Of a stretch of 24,260 bases of DNA, positions 14,899-22,608 are shown piece after piece. Position numbers and translations under genes: made by a program. This DNA comes from SURF-13 sp041695325 (GTDB lineage Bacteria; Pseudomonadota; Gammaproteobacteria; SURF-13): assembly GCA_041695325.1 (NCBI GenBank), contig JBGFRC010000036.1:1-24260 (forward strand). Direction: 5' to 3'. Within the stretch, counting starts at the first letter, position 1. The number at the start of each line of letters is the position of its first letter. The notes under the pieces were generated by a model that saw only the letters and a list, made by a program, of their open reading frames with translations, ran no database searches and was not told the DNA's origin.

Positions 14899-17800
14899 AT
14901 GACGGAAAACAACGCCCCGGCCTCCGCAAACTTCGAAAAGCTCAGGGCCAAGCTGCGCGAGCTGTTCGAGCTGGACAAGGCCGATCTCGACTTCGGCATT
15001 TACCGCGTCCTGCGCGCGCGGCACAAGGAGATTGCCGAGTTCCTGGACAAGCATCTGGAAAAGACGGTGCGCGAGGCGCTGCAATCACACGGTAGCCTGC
15101 GCCAAGATCAGTTGCAGGAGGATTTGCGCAAGGCCGAGCAGGCAGCGCGGGACCTGGGTGTGCCATCCGAGCAAACCCAAAAGGTATTGGAGATACGCGA
15201 AAAGCTAAAAGCCGCGAACGACATCGACGCCCTCGCCGACGAAGTCTACTCCCATCTCTACACCTTCTTCTCGCGCTACTACCAGGAGGGCGACTTCCTC
15301 GGCCTGCAACGCTCCACCGTGCACGGGCGCGAGAAGTACATGATCCCCTACAACGGCGAGGAGGTGAAGCTGGTCTGGGCCAACATGGACCAGTACTACA
15401 TCAAGTCCTCCGAGCTGCTGCGCGACTATGTGTTTCAGATCGCCCCTGGTGCTGGCACGCTGCTCGAAGCCGCCATGACAGAGCGTTTCACCGTCCACTT
15501 CAAGCTGGTGGAGGCCGATACCGAAAAGGACAACCGCAAGACCAGCAGCAAAACCACCCGTGCCTTCGCGCTCGATGACGAAAGCCCGTTTGTCGAGGAC
15601 GCATCCGACACGCTCACCATCCGCTTCCGCTACCGGGAGCACACCGCCGAGCGCAACCTGCAGGACAAGCTCAACGCCGACACCGAAAAGACCTTGGCCG
15701 ACAACCTGCCGGCCAAGTGGAAGGCCGTGCTCTTCGCGCCCGATCCGGCCTACCAGGGAAAGGACAAGAAGGACACGCGCACGATTCTGCAAAAGCACCT
15801 GCGCTCCTACACCGCCAAGTATCAGTTCGACTACTTCATCCACAAGGACCTGGGCAGCTTCTTGCGCCGTGAACTGGACTTCTACGTCAAGAACGAAGTC
15901 ATGTACCTCGACGATATCGAGGACACGAGCGCCCCGAAAGCCGAGGAATACCTCTCCAAGATTCGGGCACTGCGCCGCTGCGCGGTGCCGGTGATTGGCA
16001 TGCTGGAGCAACTGGAGAATTTTCAGAAGAAGCTCTGGCTCAAGAAGAAGTTCGTGGTGGAAACGCGCCATTGCATGACGCTCGACCGCGTACCCGAAAA
16101 GCTCTACCCGGAGATCGCCGCCAGTGCCGCGCAGCGCGAGGAGTGGGTGAAGCTCTATGCGATTAACGAGATCAAGAAAGACATGGCCCAACCCGGTTAC
16201 AGCGAACCGCTGACGGTCGAGTTTCTCAAGGCCAATCCATACCTGATGCTCGACACACGCTACTTCAGCCGCGACTTCATGCTCAAGCTGCTGGCCGCTA
16301 TTGAGAACATGGACGATTCGCTCGATGGTGTGTGTTTCCAAGGCGATAATTTCCAGGCCCTCCAGGTAATGTCCGATTCTTATCGGGAACAAATTGAGTG
16401 CATCCACATAGACCCGCCATACAACACGAAAACAAGCGGCTTCCTGTATCGAAACAATTATCAGCATTCGAGCTGGCTTTCGATGATGCAGGATCGGCTA
16501 CTCAATAGTTTTCGATTGCTGAATGGGAATGGTTCTTTCCTATGTCATATAGATGAGAACGAGTACGAGCGTTTGCACCTGGTTTTAGAGAACAGCGCTA
16601 TCCCAAATGCTGGAACTGTCATATGGGACAAGAGAAACCCAATGAACGCAGGGCGAGGAATCGCAACGCAACATGAATACGTTGTTTGGCGGTCTTGGAG
16701 TAATTTGCCGCTTTACCTCAAGAATGAGGCAATACTTTCTGTGCTCCAAACAGCGGCAGATATCATTTCCAAGCATGGCGGTGTAACAGCGCAGGCAAGA
16801 AAAGAATTTGCGACTTGGGTAGATAGCAATCCTGATCTATCCGGTGGCGAGAAGGCTTACAGATATCTTGACGATCAAGGCCGGGTCTATCAAAGCGTCA
16901 GTCTCAGGGCGCCAGAGCCCAGGACTGATCCTAAGTTCCATCAACCACTTATTCACCCAATCACGAAAAAACCGTGCCCCGTTCCGCCCAATGGGTTTTC
17001 ACGTACTCCAGAAACCCTGCACGCAATGCTGCTACGTGGTGAAATTCTCTTTGGAGAAGACGAAAGTACCCAGCCTCGGCAAAAAGTTACCTTGGTCGCT
17101 GATAAGAAGCGGCAGGTAACTTCGGTTATTCAAGATGCAAGAAAAGGGAAGGCGGATCTCGACCCGCTGGGTCTTGATTTCCCATACTGTCATCCTGTTT
17201 CGTTTTATACCGAATTGCTTGCGGCAGCGTGCGACTCCCCCAATGGGATGATCTGTGATTACTTTGCTGGTTCAGGCACTACAGGTCATGCTGTTATCGC
17301 CCTCAACCGCAATGAGAAGAGTGTTAGTAAGCGAAAATACATTCTTGCCGAGGTGGGTGAGCAATTCGATGCTGCGCTTGTGCCGCGCCTGAAGAAGGTG
17401 GCCTATTCCGCCGACTGGAAAGACGGTAAACCGCAGAATCGCAACACCGGCATCTCCCATGCGTTCAAGATCGTCCGCCTCGAAGGCTACGAGGACGCAC
17501 TGAACAACCTGCGCCTGAAGCGCACGCCGGAGCAGGAAGCTGCGCTCCAATCTGCACCCGAGAAGGCACGCGACCAGTACCTGCTCGGCTACTTCCTCGA
17601 CGTGGAAAGCGCGGGGTCAGCAAGTCTGCTCGATCTCGACCAGTTCCGCGACCCGTTCGCCTACAAGCTCAAAGTCGCCACGTCCAGCGCCGGCGAGACG
17701 GTAGACACGACCATTGATCTCGTCGAGACCTTCAACTGGCTGCTCGGCCTGAAAGTGAAGCACATCGACGCACAGAAAGGCTTCCTCACCGTCACCGGCG

Positions 17801-18045
17801 AGAAGCGCGCGGGCGGCCGCACGCTGGTGATCTGGCGCACGCTGTCCGACGATCCCATCGCCGACAACAAGGCGCTGGAGGGCTTCCTGGGCAAGATCAA
17901 AGTCAATCCGGCAGACACCGAGTTTGACTACATCTACATCAACGGGTCCCACACGCTCACCGACCCGCACAACAAAGTGCATCTCATTGAAGAAGCCTTC
18001 CAGCGTCTGATGTTCGATACCCCGGACTTCGGCATGGAGGCCTGA
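14899..18045 (+). CDS. Beta-class DNA adenine methyltransferase (type III Mod-like, long N-terminus)
   Basis: I prefer ATG 14899 (1048 aa) because GAGGA (14886-14890) precedes it; ATG 14872 in the same frame has no ribosome site. Residues about 10-470 are a large N-terminal region beginning LRELFELDKADLDFGIYR, a signature of methyltransferases in helicase-linked restriction loci. Motif IV is DPPY at 505-508 and motif I is FAGSGTT at 789-795. This order (IV, target recognition, I) defines the beta class, usually N6-adenine. The catalytic and target-recognition stretch is in low-GC DNA (see separate entry). The C-terminal 200 residues return to high GC. The next gene starts 2 nt after its stop. 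Expected job: modify host DNA so the paired Res-like protein spares it. Confidence 0.9.
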   Translation: MTENNAPASANFEKLRAKLRELFELDKADLDFGIYRVLRARHKEIAEFLDKHLEKTVREALQSHGSLRQDQLQEDLRKAEQAARDLGVPSEQTQKVLEIREKLKAANDIDALADEVYSHLYTFFSRYYQEGDFLGLQRSTVHGREKYMIPYNGEEVKLVWANMDQYYIKSSELLRDYVFQIAPGAGTLLEAAMTERFTVHFKLVEADTEKDNRKTSSKTTRAFALDDESPFVEDASDTLTIRFRYREHTAERNLQDKLNADTEKTLADNLPAKWKAVLFAPDPAYQGKDKKDTRTILQKHLRSYTAKYQFDYFIHKDLGSFLRRELDFYVKNEVMYLDDIEDTSAPKAEEYLSKIRALRRCAVPVIGMLEQLENFQKKLWLKKKFVVETRHCMTLDRVPEKLYPEIAASAAQREEWVKLYAINEIKKDMAQPGYSEPLTVEFLKANPYLMLDTRYFSRDFMLKLLAAIENMDDSLDGVCFQGDNFQALQVMSDSYREQIECIHIDPPYNTKTSGFLYRNNYQHSSWLSMMQDRLLNSFRLLNGNGSFLCHIDENEYERLHLVLENSAIPNAGTVIWDKRNPMNAGRGIATQHEYVVWRSWSNLPLYLKNEAILSVLQTAADIISKHGGVTAQARKEFATWVDSNPDLSGGEKAYRYLDDQGRVYQSVSLRAPEPRTDPKFHQPLIHPITKKPCPVPPNGFSRTPETLHAMLLRGEILFGEDESTQPRQKVTLVADKKRQVTSVIQDARKGKADLDPLGLDFPYCHPVSFYTELLAAACDSPNGMICDYFAGSGTTGHAVIALNRNEKSVSKRKYILAEVGEQFDAALVPRLKKVAYSADWKDGKPQNRNTGISHAFKIVRLEGYEDALNNLRLKRTPEQEAALQSAPEKARDQYLLGYFLDVESAGSASLLDLDQFRDPFAYKLKVATSSAGETVDTTIDLVETFNWLLGLKVKHIDAQKGFLTVTGEKRAGGRTLVIWRTLSDDPIADNKALEGFLGKIKVNPADTEFDYIYINGSHTLTDPHNKVHLIEEAFQRLMFDTPDFGMEA
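16340..17390 (+). other. Low-GC mosaic segment within the methyltransferase gene
   Basis: Base composition and codon choice change abruptly inside one intact reading frame. Hand counts give 22 of 60 G+C at 16501-16560 and 26 of 60 at 16681-16740, against 37 of 60 at 15661-15720 and 42 of 60 at 17761-17820. The segment covers residues about 480-830, that is motif IV, the target-recognition domain and motif I. The edges are approximate. The best explanation is allelic replacement of the specificity module by recombination. Confidence 0.75.
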
Positions 18046-18047
18046 AC

Positions 18048-21000
18048 GTGGCGCATTTTGCGGACAAACTGGTACTCGCCCGCTGGGCGCTGGCGCAGTT
18101 CGGAGTGGAGGACTTCGAGCGCATTTCCGCCACGCTCAAGGCGCCGGAGTTCGAAGGCTGGGCGGAGGACGGCGGCACAAAGTACGTGCAGCAGCTCATC
18201 ACCAGATTGCCAAAAGCACGTCCTCTTTCGGACGATCAACTGCGCGAATACGATGGCAACATCGGCGGGCACTGGAAGCACATCACCCGCCACCGCAACC
18301 TGCACGGGCAGACGCTGTATCCGCTCTACTTCCAGTATCTCGGCCTGTTGGTCACGGAGATGTACCTGGATCGCTACTTCCGCGACCGTGACAGCCTGGT
18401 GGCGTCGCTCAACGTGGCCGTGGACAACTACAATCGGGACGTCGCGCAGCGCGAGCAGTTCACGCCCTACACCGCGGATGATCTCAACAAGCTGGCCTTC
18501 TGGATGGCGACAGGCAGCGGCAAAACGCTGCTCATGCACTGCCACATTCGCCAGTACCTACACTATCTTGGCAAGGTTGGGCGGCAGGAGCTGAACCGCA
18601 TCATCCTGCTGACCCCGAACGAGGGCCTGTCGCGCCAGCACAGGGAGGAGTTCGAGCTGTCAGGCATGGAGTCCGAGTTCTACGACCGCCACGGCGGCAC
18701 GCTCTTCACCGGACGCGGGGTGGACATCATTGATATTCACAAACTGCGCGAGGCCAGCGGCGAGAAGACCGTGGCTGTGGACACCTTCGAGGGTAACAAC
18801 CTGGTGCTGGTGGACGAAGGCCATCGCGGTGCAGGCGGCGAGGAATGGATGGACAAGCGCGCGCGGCTGTGCGCGCAGGGATTCTCTTTTGAGTACTCCG
18901 CCACCTTCGGACAAGCGATCAAGGCGGCGAGCGGCGCAAAACAGAAGGCGCTGACCCAAACCTATGCCAAGTGCATTCTGTTCGACTATTCCTACAAGTT
19001 CTTCTACGACGACGGTTATGGCAAGGACTTCAACATCCTGAATCTGGCCGAAGAGCACGAGGACGAAACGCGCCCGCTTTACCTAACCGCTTGCCTGCTT
19101 TCGTTCTATCAGCAATGCCGGCGCTTTGCCGACGGCGGCAGTCAGCTCGTGCCGTATCTGCTGGAATCGCCGCTCATGGTGTTTGTGGGCGGCTCGGTAA
19201 CTGGCCAGCGCCAGACGCAGGAAGACACCGACTTAGTATTGATCCTCAAGTTCCTCGCCGCATTCATCGCCGATCGGGCGGAGAGCGAACGCCGCCTGCG
19301 CAAACTGCTTGCGCGTCAGGACGGGCTTGTCGCCGGCGGGCAACGGGTGTTTGAACGCTTGTTCCCCTATATGGAGACGCTCTACAAACCGGAGCAGGCC
19401 GCCGAGCTGTTTAGCGACATCCTGCGTTACGTGTTCAACGCGCCGGGTGGCGGGCAGTTGCACATCATGCGCCTCATGGGTGCCGAGGGCGAGATCGGAC
19501 TGCGTGTCGGCGAGAATGAATGGTTTGGGGTAGTAAACGTCGGTGACGCCAAAAAGCTCTGCGACCTGTGCGCCGAGCGTAAAACGGCCGATGAACATTA
19601 CGTGGTGGAGGACCTATCGTTCTCGGGCTCGCTGTTCGACGAGATCAGGCGGCCCGGTAGTCCGATACGATTACTGGCCGGCGCCAAGAAGTTTACCGAA
19701 GGCTGGAGCTCGTGGCGCGTCTCGGCGATGGGCCTGATGAACGTCGGCCGGAAGGAAGGCAGCGAGATCATCCAGTTGTTTGGCCGGGGCGTGCGTCTGA
19801 AGGGTTTCCGCTTCAAGCTCAAGCGCAGCAGCGCCCTCGACGCCATGGATTTGCAGGGTGATAGTCTGCCCGCGACGCATCCCGACCAGATCGAGCTGCT
19901 GGAGACGCTGAACATCTTCGGTATCCGCAGCGACTACATGAAGGAATTCGAGGAGTATCTCGAAGAGGAAGGCGTCGGCGATGACGAGCGCCGCGAGATC
20001 ATTTTCCTGCCCACGATCAAGCTGCCGGAGTTCGACCAGGAGAAGGTTCAGCTTCACGTCATCCGGCCAAAAGCCGAAATGCCGGACTTCAAAAAGACCG
20101 TGCGTCTGAAGCTTGAAAGTCTGGAAGGCAAGCTCAACAACAAGGTGATCGCGGACTGGTATCCGCGCCTGCAAAAGCGCACATCGCTTCAGTCAGGCGG
20201 CGCCGCGGCGGTGGCCTTGAATCAGGAAGCACTGCGCAATGAACATCTCGCGTTCCTGTCATGGGAGACCGCCTGGTTCGAGCTGGAGCGCTACAAGCGC
20301 GACAAGGCGTATTACAACATCGTCTTCTCGCCGGCGGAGCTGCGCGACATCTTCAAGTCATCCTGGTGGTACGAGCTGTTCATCCCGCCGGGCTATCTGG
20401 AGTTCCGTGGCCTCGACCAGCGCCTGCTGTGGCAGGACATCGCGGTGCATCTGCTCAAGGGCTACCTCGACCGCTTCTACCAATTCCACAAGCGCGAGTT
20501 CGAAGCGCCGTATCTCGAATATCAGGTCCTGCGGCCAGCGGATGATCTGGTGCTGAATCAATATCAGATACTGGTCAAAAAGTCAGAGAAGCAGCTTATC
20601 AAGCGTTTGCGCGACCTGGCGGAGAAATTCAAGGCTGGCCAGTTCGAGGCTTTCAGCTTCGACAAACTGTCGATCTTTCAGGCTGCGCGCCATCTCTACC
20701 AGCCGCTGATCCACCTGAGCCACAACGGTGGCGAGGATGCGCTGGTCAAGATCGTCCCGACCCATCTCAACGAGGGTGAAAAGCGCTTCGTGGATGACCT
20801 AGAAGCCTTTTGCAAAGCGGAAGCCAAGGGGATGCTCGCTGATGTCGAGCTATATCTGTTGCGCAACCACAGCTCGGACAAAGCCATCGGGTTTTTCACC
20901 GAGAGCGGTTTCCGGCCAGACTTCATCCTGTGGCTGCTCAAGGACGGCAAACAGACCATCGCCTTCATTGACCCGAAGGGAATGCGGAATTTCACCGACA

Positions 21001-21245
21001 ACTTCAACAATCCGAAGGTGCAGTTCGCGCAGAAGATCAAACAACTGCAAGCCGACCTGAAGCGCGACGACATCTGCCTGGAGTCGTTCCTGCTGTCACA
21101 GACGCATCGCAGTGAACTTCGCTGGCCTAAGCCTGGGGAGGCTGGCGTACAGGCGACGGCTGATGACTACCGGCAACACCACATCCTCTTCGCGGTAGAT
21201 AACCATCCGCAGTATGTGCGCGAGCTTGTTTCCTCGTTGATGTGA
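18048..21245 (+). CDS. Type III Res-like helicase-nuclease
   Basis: This 1065-aa protein starts at GTG 18048, two bases after the methyltransferase stop, with GGAGG at 18037-18041. The superfamily 2 helicase core has motif I ATGSGKT (154-160), motif II DEGH (256-259) and motif VI QLFGRGVRLKG (from 576). The C-terminal part contains RPDFILWL (Asp958) and FIDPKGM (Asp975, Lys977), a PD-D-x-K nuclease site in the position expected for type III Res subunits. With the upstream Mod-like protein it should form an ATP-dependent restriction complex that cuts unmethylated foreign DNA. The N-terminal 140 residues are not a family I can name. It is the last gene of the operon and appears intact. Confidence 0.9.
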   Translation: MAHFADKLVLARWALAQFGVEDFERISATLKAPEFEGWAEDGGTKYVQQLITRLPKARPLSDDQLREYDGNIGGHWKHITRHRNLHGQTLYPLYFQYLGLLVTEMYLDRYFRDRDSLVASLNVAVDNYNRDVAQREQFTPYTADDLNKLAFWMATGSGKTLLMHCHIRQYLHYLGKVGRQELNRIILLTPNEGLSRQHREEFELSGMESEFYDRHGGTLFTGRGVDIIDIHKLREASGEKTVAVDTFEGNNLVLVDEGHRGAGGEEWMDKRARLCAQGFSFEYSATFGQAIKAASGAKQKALTQTYAKCILFDYSYKFFYDDGYGKDFNILNLAEEHEDETRPLYLTACLLSFYQQCRRFADGGSQLVPYLLESPLMVFVGGSVTGQRQTQEDTDLVLILKFLAAFIADRAESERRLRKLLARQDGLVAGGQRVFERLFPYMETLYKPEQAAELFSDILRYVFNAPGGGQLHIMRLMGAEGEIGLRVGENEWFGVVNVGDAKKLCDLCAERKTADEHYVVEDLSFSGSLFDEIRRPGSPIRLLAGAKKFTEGWSSWRVSAMGLMNVGRKEGSEIIQLFGRGVRLKGFRFKLKRSSALDAMDLQGDSLPATHPDQIELLETLNIFGIRSDYMKEFEEYLEEEGVGDDERREIIFLPTIKLPEFDQEKVQLHVIRPKAEMPDFKKTVRLKLESLEGKLNNKVIADWYPRLQKRTSLQSGGAAAVALNQEALRNEHLAFLSWETAWFELERYKRDKAYYNIVFSPAELRDIFKSSWWYELFIPPGYLEFRGLDQRLLWQDIAVHLLKGYLDRFYQFHKREFEAPYLEYQVLRPADDLVLNQYQILVKKSEKQLIKRLRDLAEKFKAGQFEAFSFDKLSIFQAARHLYQPLIHLSHNGGEDALVKIVPTHLNEGEKRFVDDLEAFCKAEAKGMLADVELYLLRNHSSDKAIGFFTESGFRPDFILWLLKDGKQTIAFIDPKGMRNFTDNFNNPKVQFAQKIKQLQADLKRDDICLESFLLSQTHRSELRWPKPGEAGVQATADDYRQHHILFAVDNHPQYVRELVSSLM

Positions 21246-21272
21246 CAATGCGAGAGCCTGACCGCCCGTCAC

Positions 21273-21448
21273 GCCACTTGCAGGCAGAAAAGCGCAAGCG
21301 TCGCGCCGGGCTACAGCGGTGGCGGACTTTCGCACCGGGCAATGCTACGGCGGCTACGGCTACAAGCCTTCGCCGCCTGCGCAATGCCCTCGGTAGCTTC
21401 GTTTGGCGCAGCTCCCTTTGTTTCCGCTTGCGCGAGCCACTTGCAGGC
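21273..21448. repeat. 142-nt imperfect palindrome bounded by 13-bp direct repeats
   Basis: The stretch 21246-21552 (307 nt) has no credible gene. GCCACTTGCAGGC occurs at 21273-21285 and again at 21436-21448. Between the copies the sequence pairs with itself as a nested series: GCGCAAGCG/CGCTTGCGC (21292-21300 with 21425-21433), GCGCC/GGCGC (21303, 21405), GCTAC/GTAGC (21310, 21393), GGGCA/TGCCC (21337, 21385), TGC/GCA (21343, 21381), GGCGGC/GCCGCC (21349, 21372) and GGCT/AGCC (21358, 21365) around loop ACA. It could be a non-autonomous mobile element with target duplication, a recombination site, or a structured RNA at the end of the defence operon. No named family is recognised. Confidence 0.65.
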
Positions 21449-21552
21449 CCGGCTATCGCCCGGCCTGCCGCGCTCGCCGTGATGCTCGATCTATCCGGCG
21501 CGTGCATGAGTTTTATCATTGGCGAACGCATGTACTTGGGGCTGCGCGCGCG

Positions 21553-21705
21553 ATGATTGAGTTGCTGCTGCTCTTTGTGGTGTCTCTCGTGAACGGCGTA
21601 GCCACGTGGGGTGTCGTGCGCATATTGAGCGAGATTAAATTTTTGCGCCGGGACGTTGACCACGCGCACCGGCGTCTTGATGATCTAGTGCGCGCAAAGC
21701 TGTGA
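21553..21705 (+). CDS. 50-aa single-span membrane protein, unrecognised
   Basis: ATG 21553 opens a 50-codon frame that starts with MIELLLLFVVSLVNGVATWG, one clear membrane helix, followed by a charged helix ending RRDVDHAHRRLDDLVRAKL. The pattern is that of small phage or element-borne membrane proteins, and also of small toxic peptides, but no family is recognised. Its ribosome site is weak. The composition (hydrophobic helix then basic amphipathic tail) is unlikely to arise by chance in such GC-rich DNA. The antitoxin gene follows 59 nt later. Confidence 0.45.
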   Translation: MIELLLLFVVSLVNGVATWGVVRILSEIKFLRRDVDHAHRRLDDLVRAKL

Positions 21706-21764
21706 GTTTGTTTGACTGGCTAAGTGGTGTAAAATCTCCTCAACGCAAGCCGCCGGAGAATGCC

Positions 21765-21977
21765 ATGCTCAACGTCAAGCTCTCACCTGCACTCGAAAAG
21801 GCCGTCGAGCAGCAAGCGCGGCGTGAGAAAAAAACCAAGGCCGCGCTTGCGCGCGCTGCTCTTGAGCGGTATGTCGAAGAGGCTGCCGACTATAAAGCCG
21901 TGCTCGCCTTTCGCAAGCGCCCTGGCCGCACAATAAGTCTCGCTGCCATTAAGAAACGGCATGGCTTGGAGGGTTGA
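21765..21977 (+). CDS. RelB/RHH-type antitoxin
   Basis: This 70-aa protein starts at ATG 21765, with GGAG at 21755-21758. The frame is open to a GTG at 21702, but the N-terminal extension does not resemble the family. MLNVKLSPALEKAVEQQARR and KTKAALARAALERYVEEAADY form a ribbon-helix-helix DNA-binding unit. The tail ISLAAIKKRHGLEG is typical of antitoxins that wrap a RelE-family toxin. A TAAAAT hexamer at 21730-21735 could be a -10, but no -35 is well spaced. Its last 17 bases overlap the start of a broken relE gene, the normal antitoxin-toxin arrangement. It is intact and now has no complete partner in the window. Confidence 0.75.
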   Translation: MLNVKLSPALEKAVEQQARREKKTKAALARAALERYVEEAADYKAVLAFRKRPGRTISLAAIKKRHGLEG

Positions 21978-22111
21978 GTTTTCATCGTCAGCGGCAAAGG
22001 CTTTTGCCAAACCGGGTTGGCGACTACCGTCTGATCTGTGATTTACGTGACGCTGAGCGCACGCTCTACGTCGTCAGGGTCGGCCACCGACGCGACGTTT
22101 ACCGAGACTGA
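21961..22111 (+). pseudogene. relE-family toxin with internal deletion and frameshift
   Basis: ATG 21961 begins MAWRVEFSSSAAKAFAK (to 22011), a clear RelE N-terminus. One base later the frame changes, and from 22013 the text reads RVGDYRLICDLRDAERTLYV then VRVGHRRDVYRD, stop 22109-22111, the RelE C-terminus with its catalytic Arg, Tyr and His region. RelE proteins of this type are about 85-95 residues; only 17 plus 32 remain, so about 35-45 residues between the halves are missing. The product cannot be a working mRNA interferase. It overlaps the preceding antitoxin gene and, by 13 nt, the 3' end of the converging phage-type gene. Confidence 0.75.
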
Positions 22112-22536
22112 GCCGGATACGGCGTAAGCGCGAGCGCCGCCTCTGTCAGCACCTGCCGCCGGTAGAATTCCGCTCTTTGCTCGATCTCCTCGCGCTCCGC
22201 CGTCAGCCGCTCCACATCCTCCCGTAACAGCTTGATCTGACTCTCCAACCCGTCTACCTGCGGGCACCGCCAGAATAACGCCGCCAGCTCGCCGCTGGTG
22301 AATCCTGTGCGCCAGCAGGGATGATAAAGCAGCCCGTCACGCCCGAAGCGCCAGCCGCGCCAGGCGCGGCCCAGGAGGGCTTCCAGGTCGCCGGTAGCGT
22401 ACAGCGTGAGCAGACGCGCCGCGACGCGCGGGATGCGCGACAGGCCACACCGCCAGCGGCTGAGGGTTGAGCGATTCACGCCGGTGAGATTCAGGATTTC
22501 GGCGTCGAAGAGTAAGTCAAGGAAGTCCATATCCAT
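22099..22536 (-). CDS. Phage-type helix-turn-helix protein (DUF3653-like) with coiled coil
   Basis: This is a 145-aa protein read leftward from ATG 22536; a second ATG six bases in is also possible. Residues about 14-45 (LNLTGVNRSTLSRWRCGLSR then IPRVAARLL) are a helix-turn-helix. They are followed by YATGDLEALLGRAWRGWRFG and a tail with GELAALFW, the layout of DUF3653 phage proteins known from Xanthomonas-type prophages. Residues about 95-125 (LESQIKLLREDVERLTAERE onward) are a strong coiled coil, probably for dimerisation. Such proteins are presumed DNA-binding regulators in prophages and islands. A perfect TATAAT and a palindrome stand just upstream, so it may regulate itself. Confidence 0.65.
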   Translation of the reverse strand: MDMDFLDLLFDAEILNLTGVNRSTLSRWRCGLSRIPRVAARLLTLYATGDLEALLGRAWRGWRFGRDGLLYHPCWRTGFTSGELAALFWRCPQVDGLESQIKLLREDVERLTAEREEIEQRAEFYRRQVLTEAALALTPYPAQSR

Positions 22537-22538
22537 TT

Positions 22539-22593
22539 CCCTTTGTTTTTCAAAGGGATGGGATTATAGACTAAAGCGTTTTCAGCGTGTCAT
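22539..22593 (-). promoter_or_regulatory. Promoter with palindromic leader for the phage-type regulator
   Basis: On the minus strand, ATGACA (22588-22593, 5 of 6) and a perfect TATAAT (22563-22568) are 19 nt apart, and transcription would start near 22556. From there the sequence is a perfect inverted repeat, CCCTTTG-TTTTT-CAAAGGG (22539-22557), ending three bases before the ATG and covering the likely ribosome site. It could be an operator for the encoded helix-turn-helix protein or an RNA hairpin that limits translation. Confidence 0.5.
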
Positions 22594-22608
22594 CGTCAAT
22601 TTGACATA

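Noticed and set aside
14013..16467. Two long minus-strand open frames opposite the ATPase and methyltransferase
   Set aside because: Shadow frames in high-GC DNA. The second ends where the low-GC segment begins, as expected when codon bias changes.
21242..21556. Plus-strand frame of 104 codons after the Res gene
   Set aside because: It lies over the palindrome, its protein is Arg/Ala-rich without motifs, and its start merely overlaps the Res stop.
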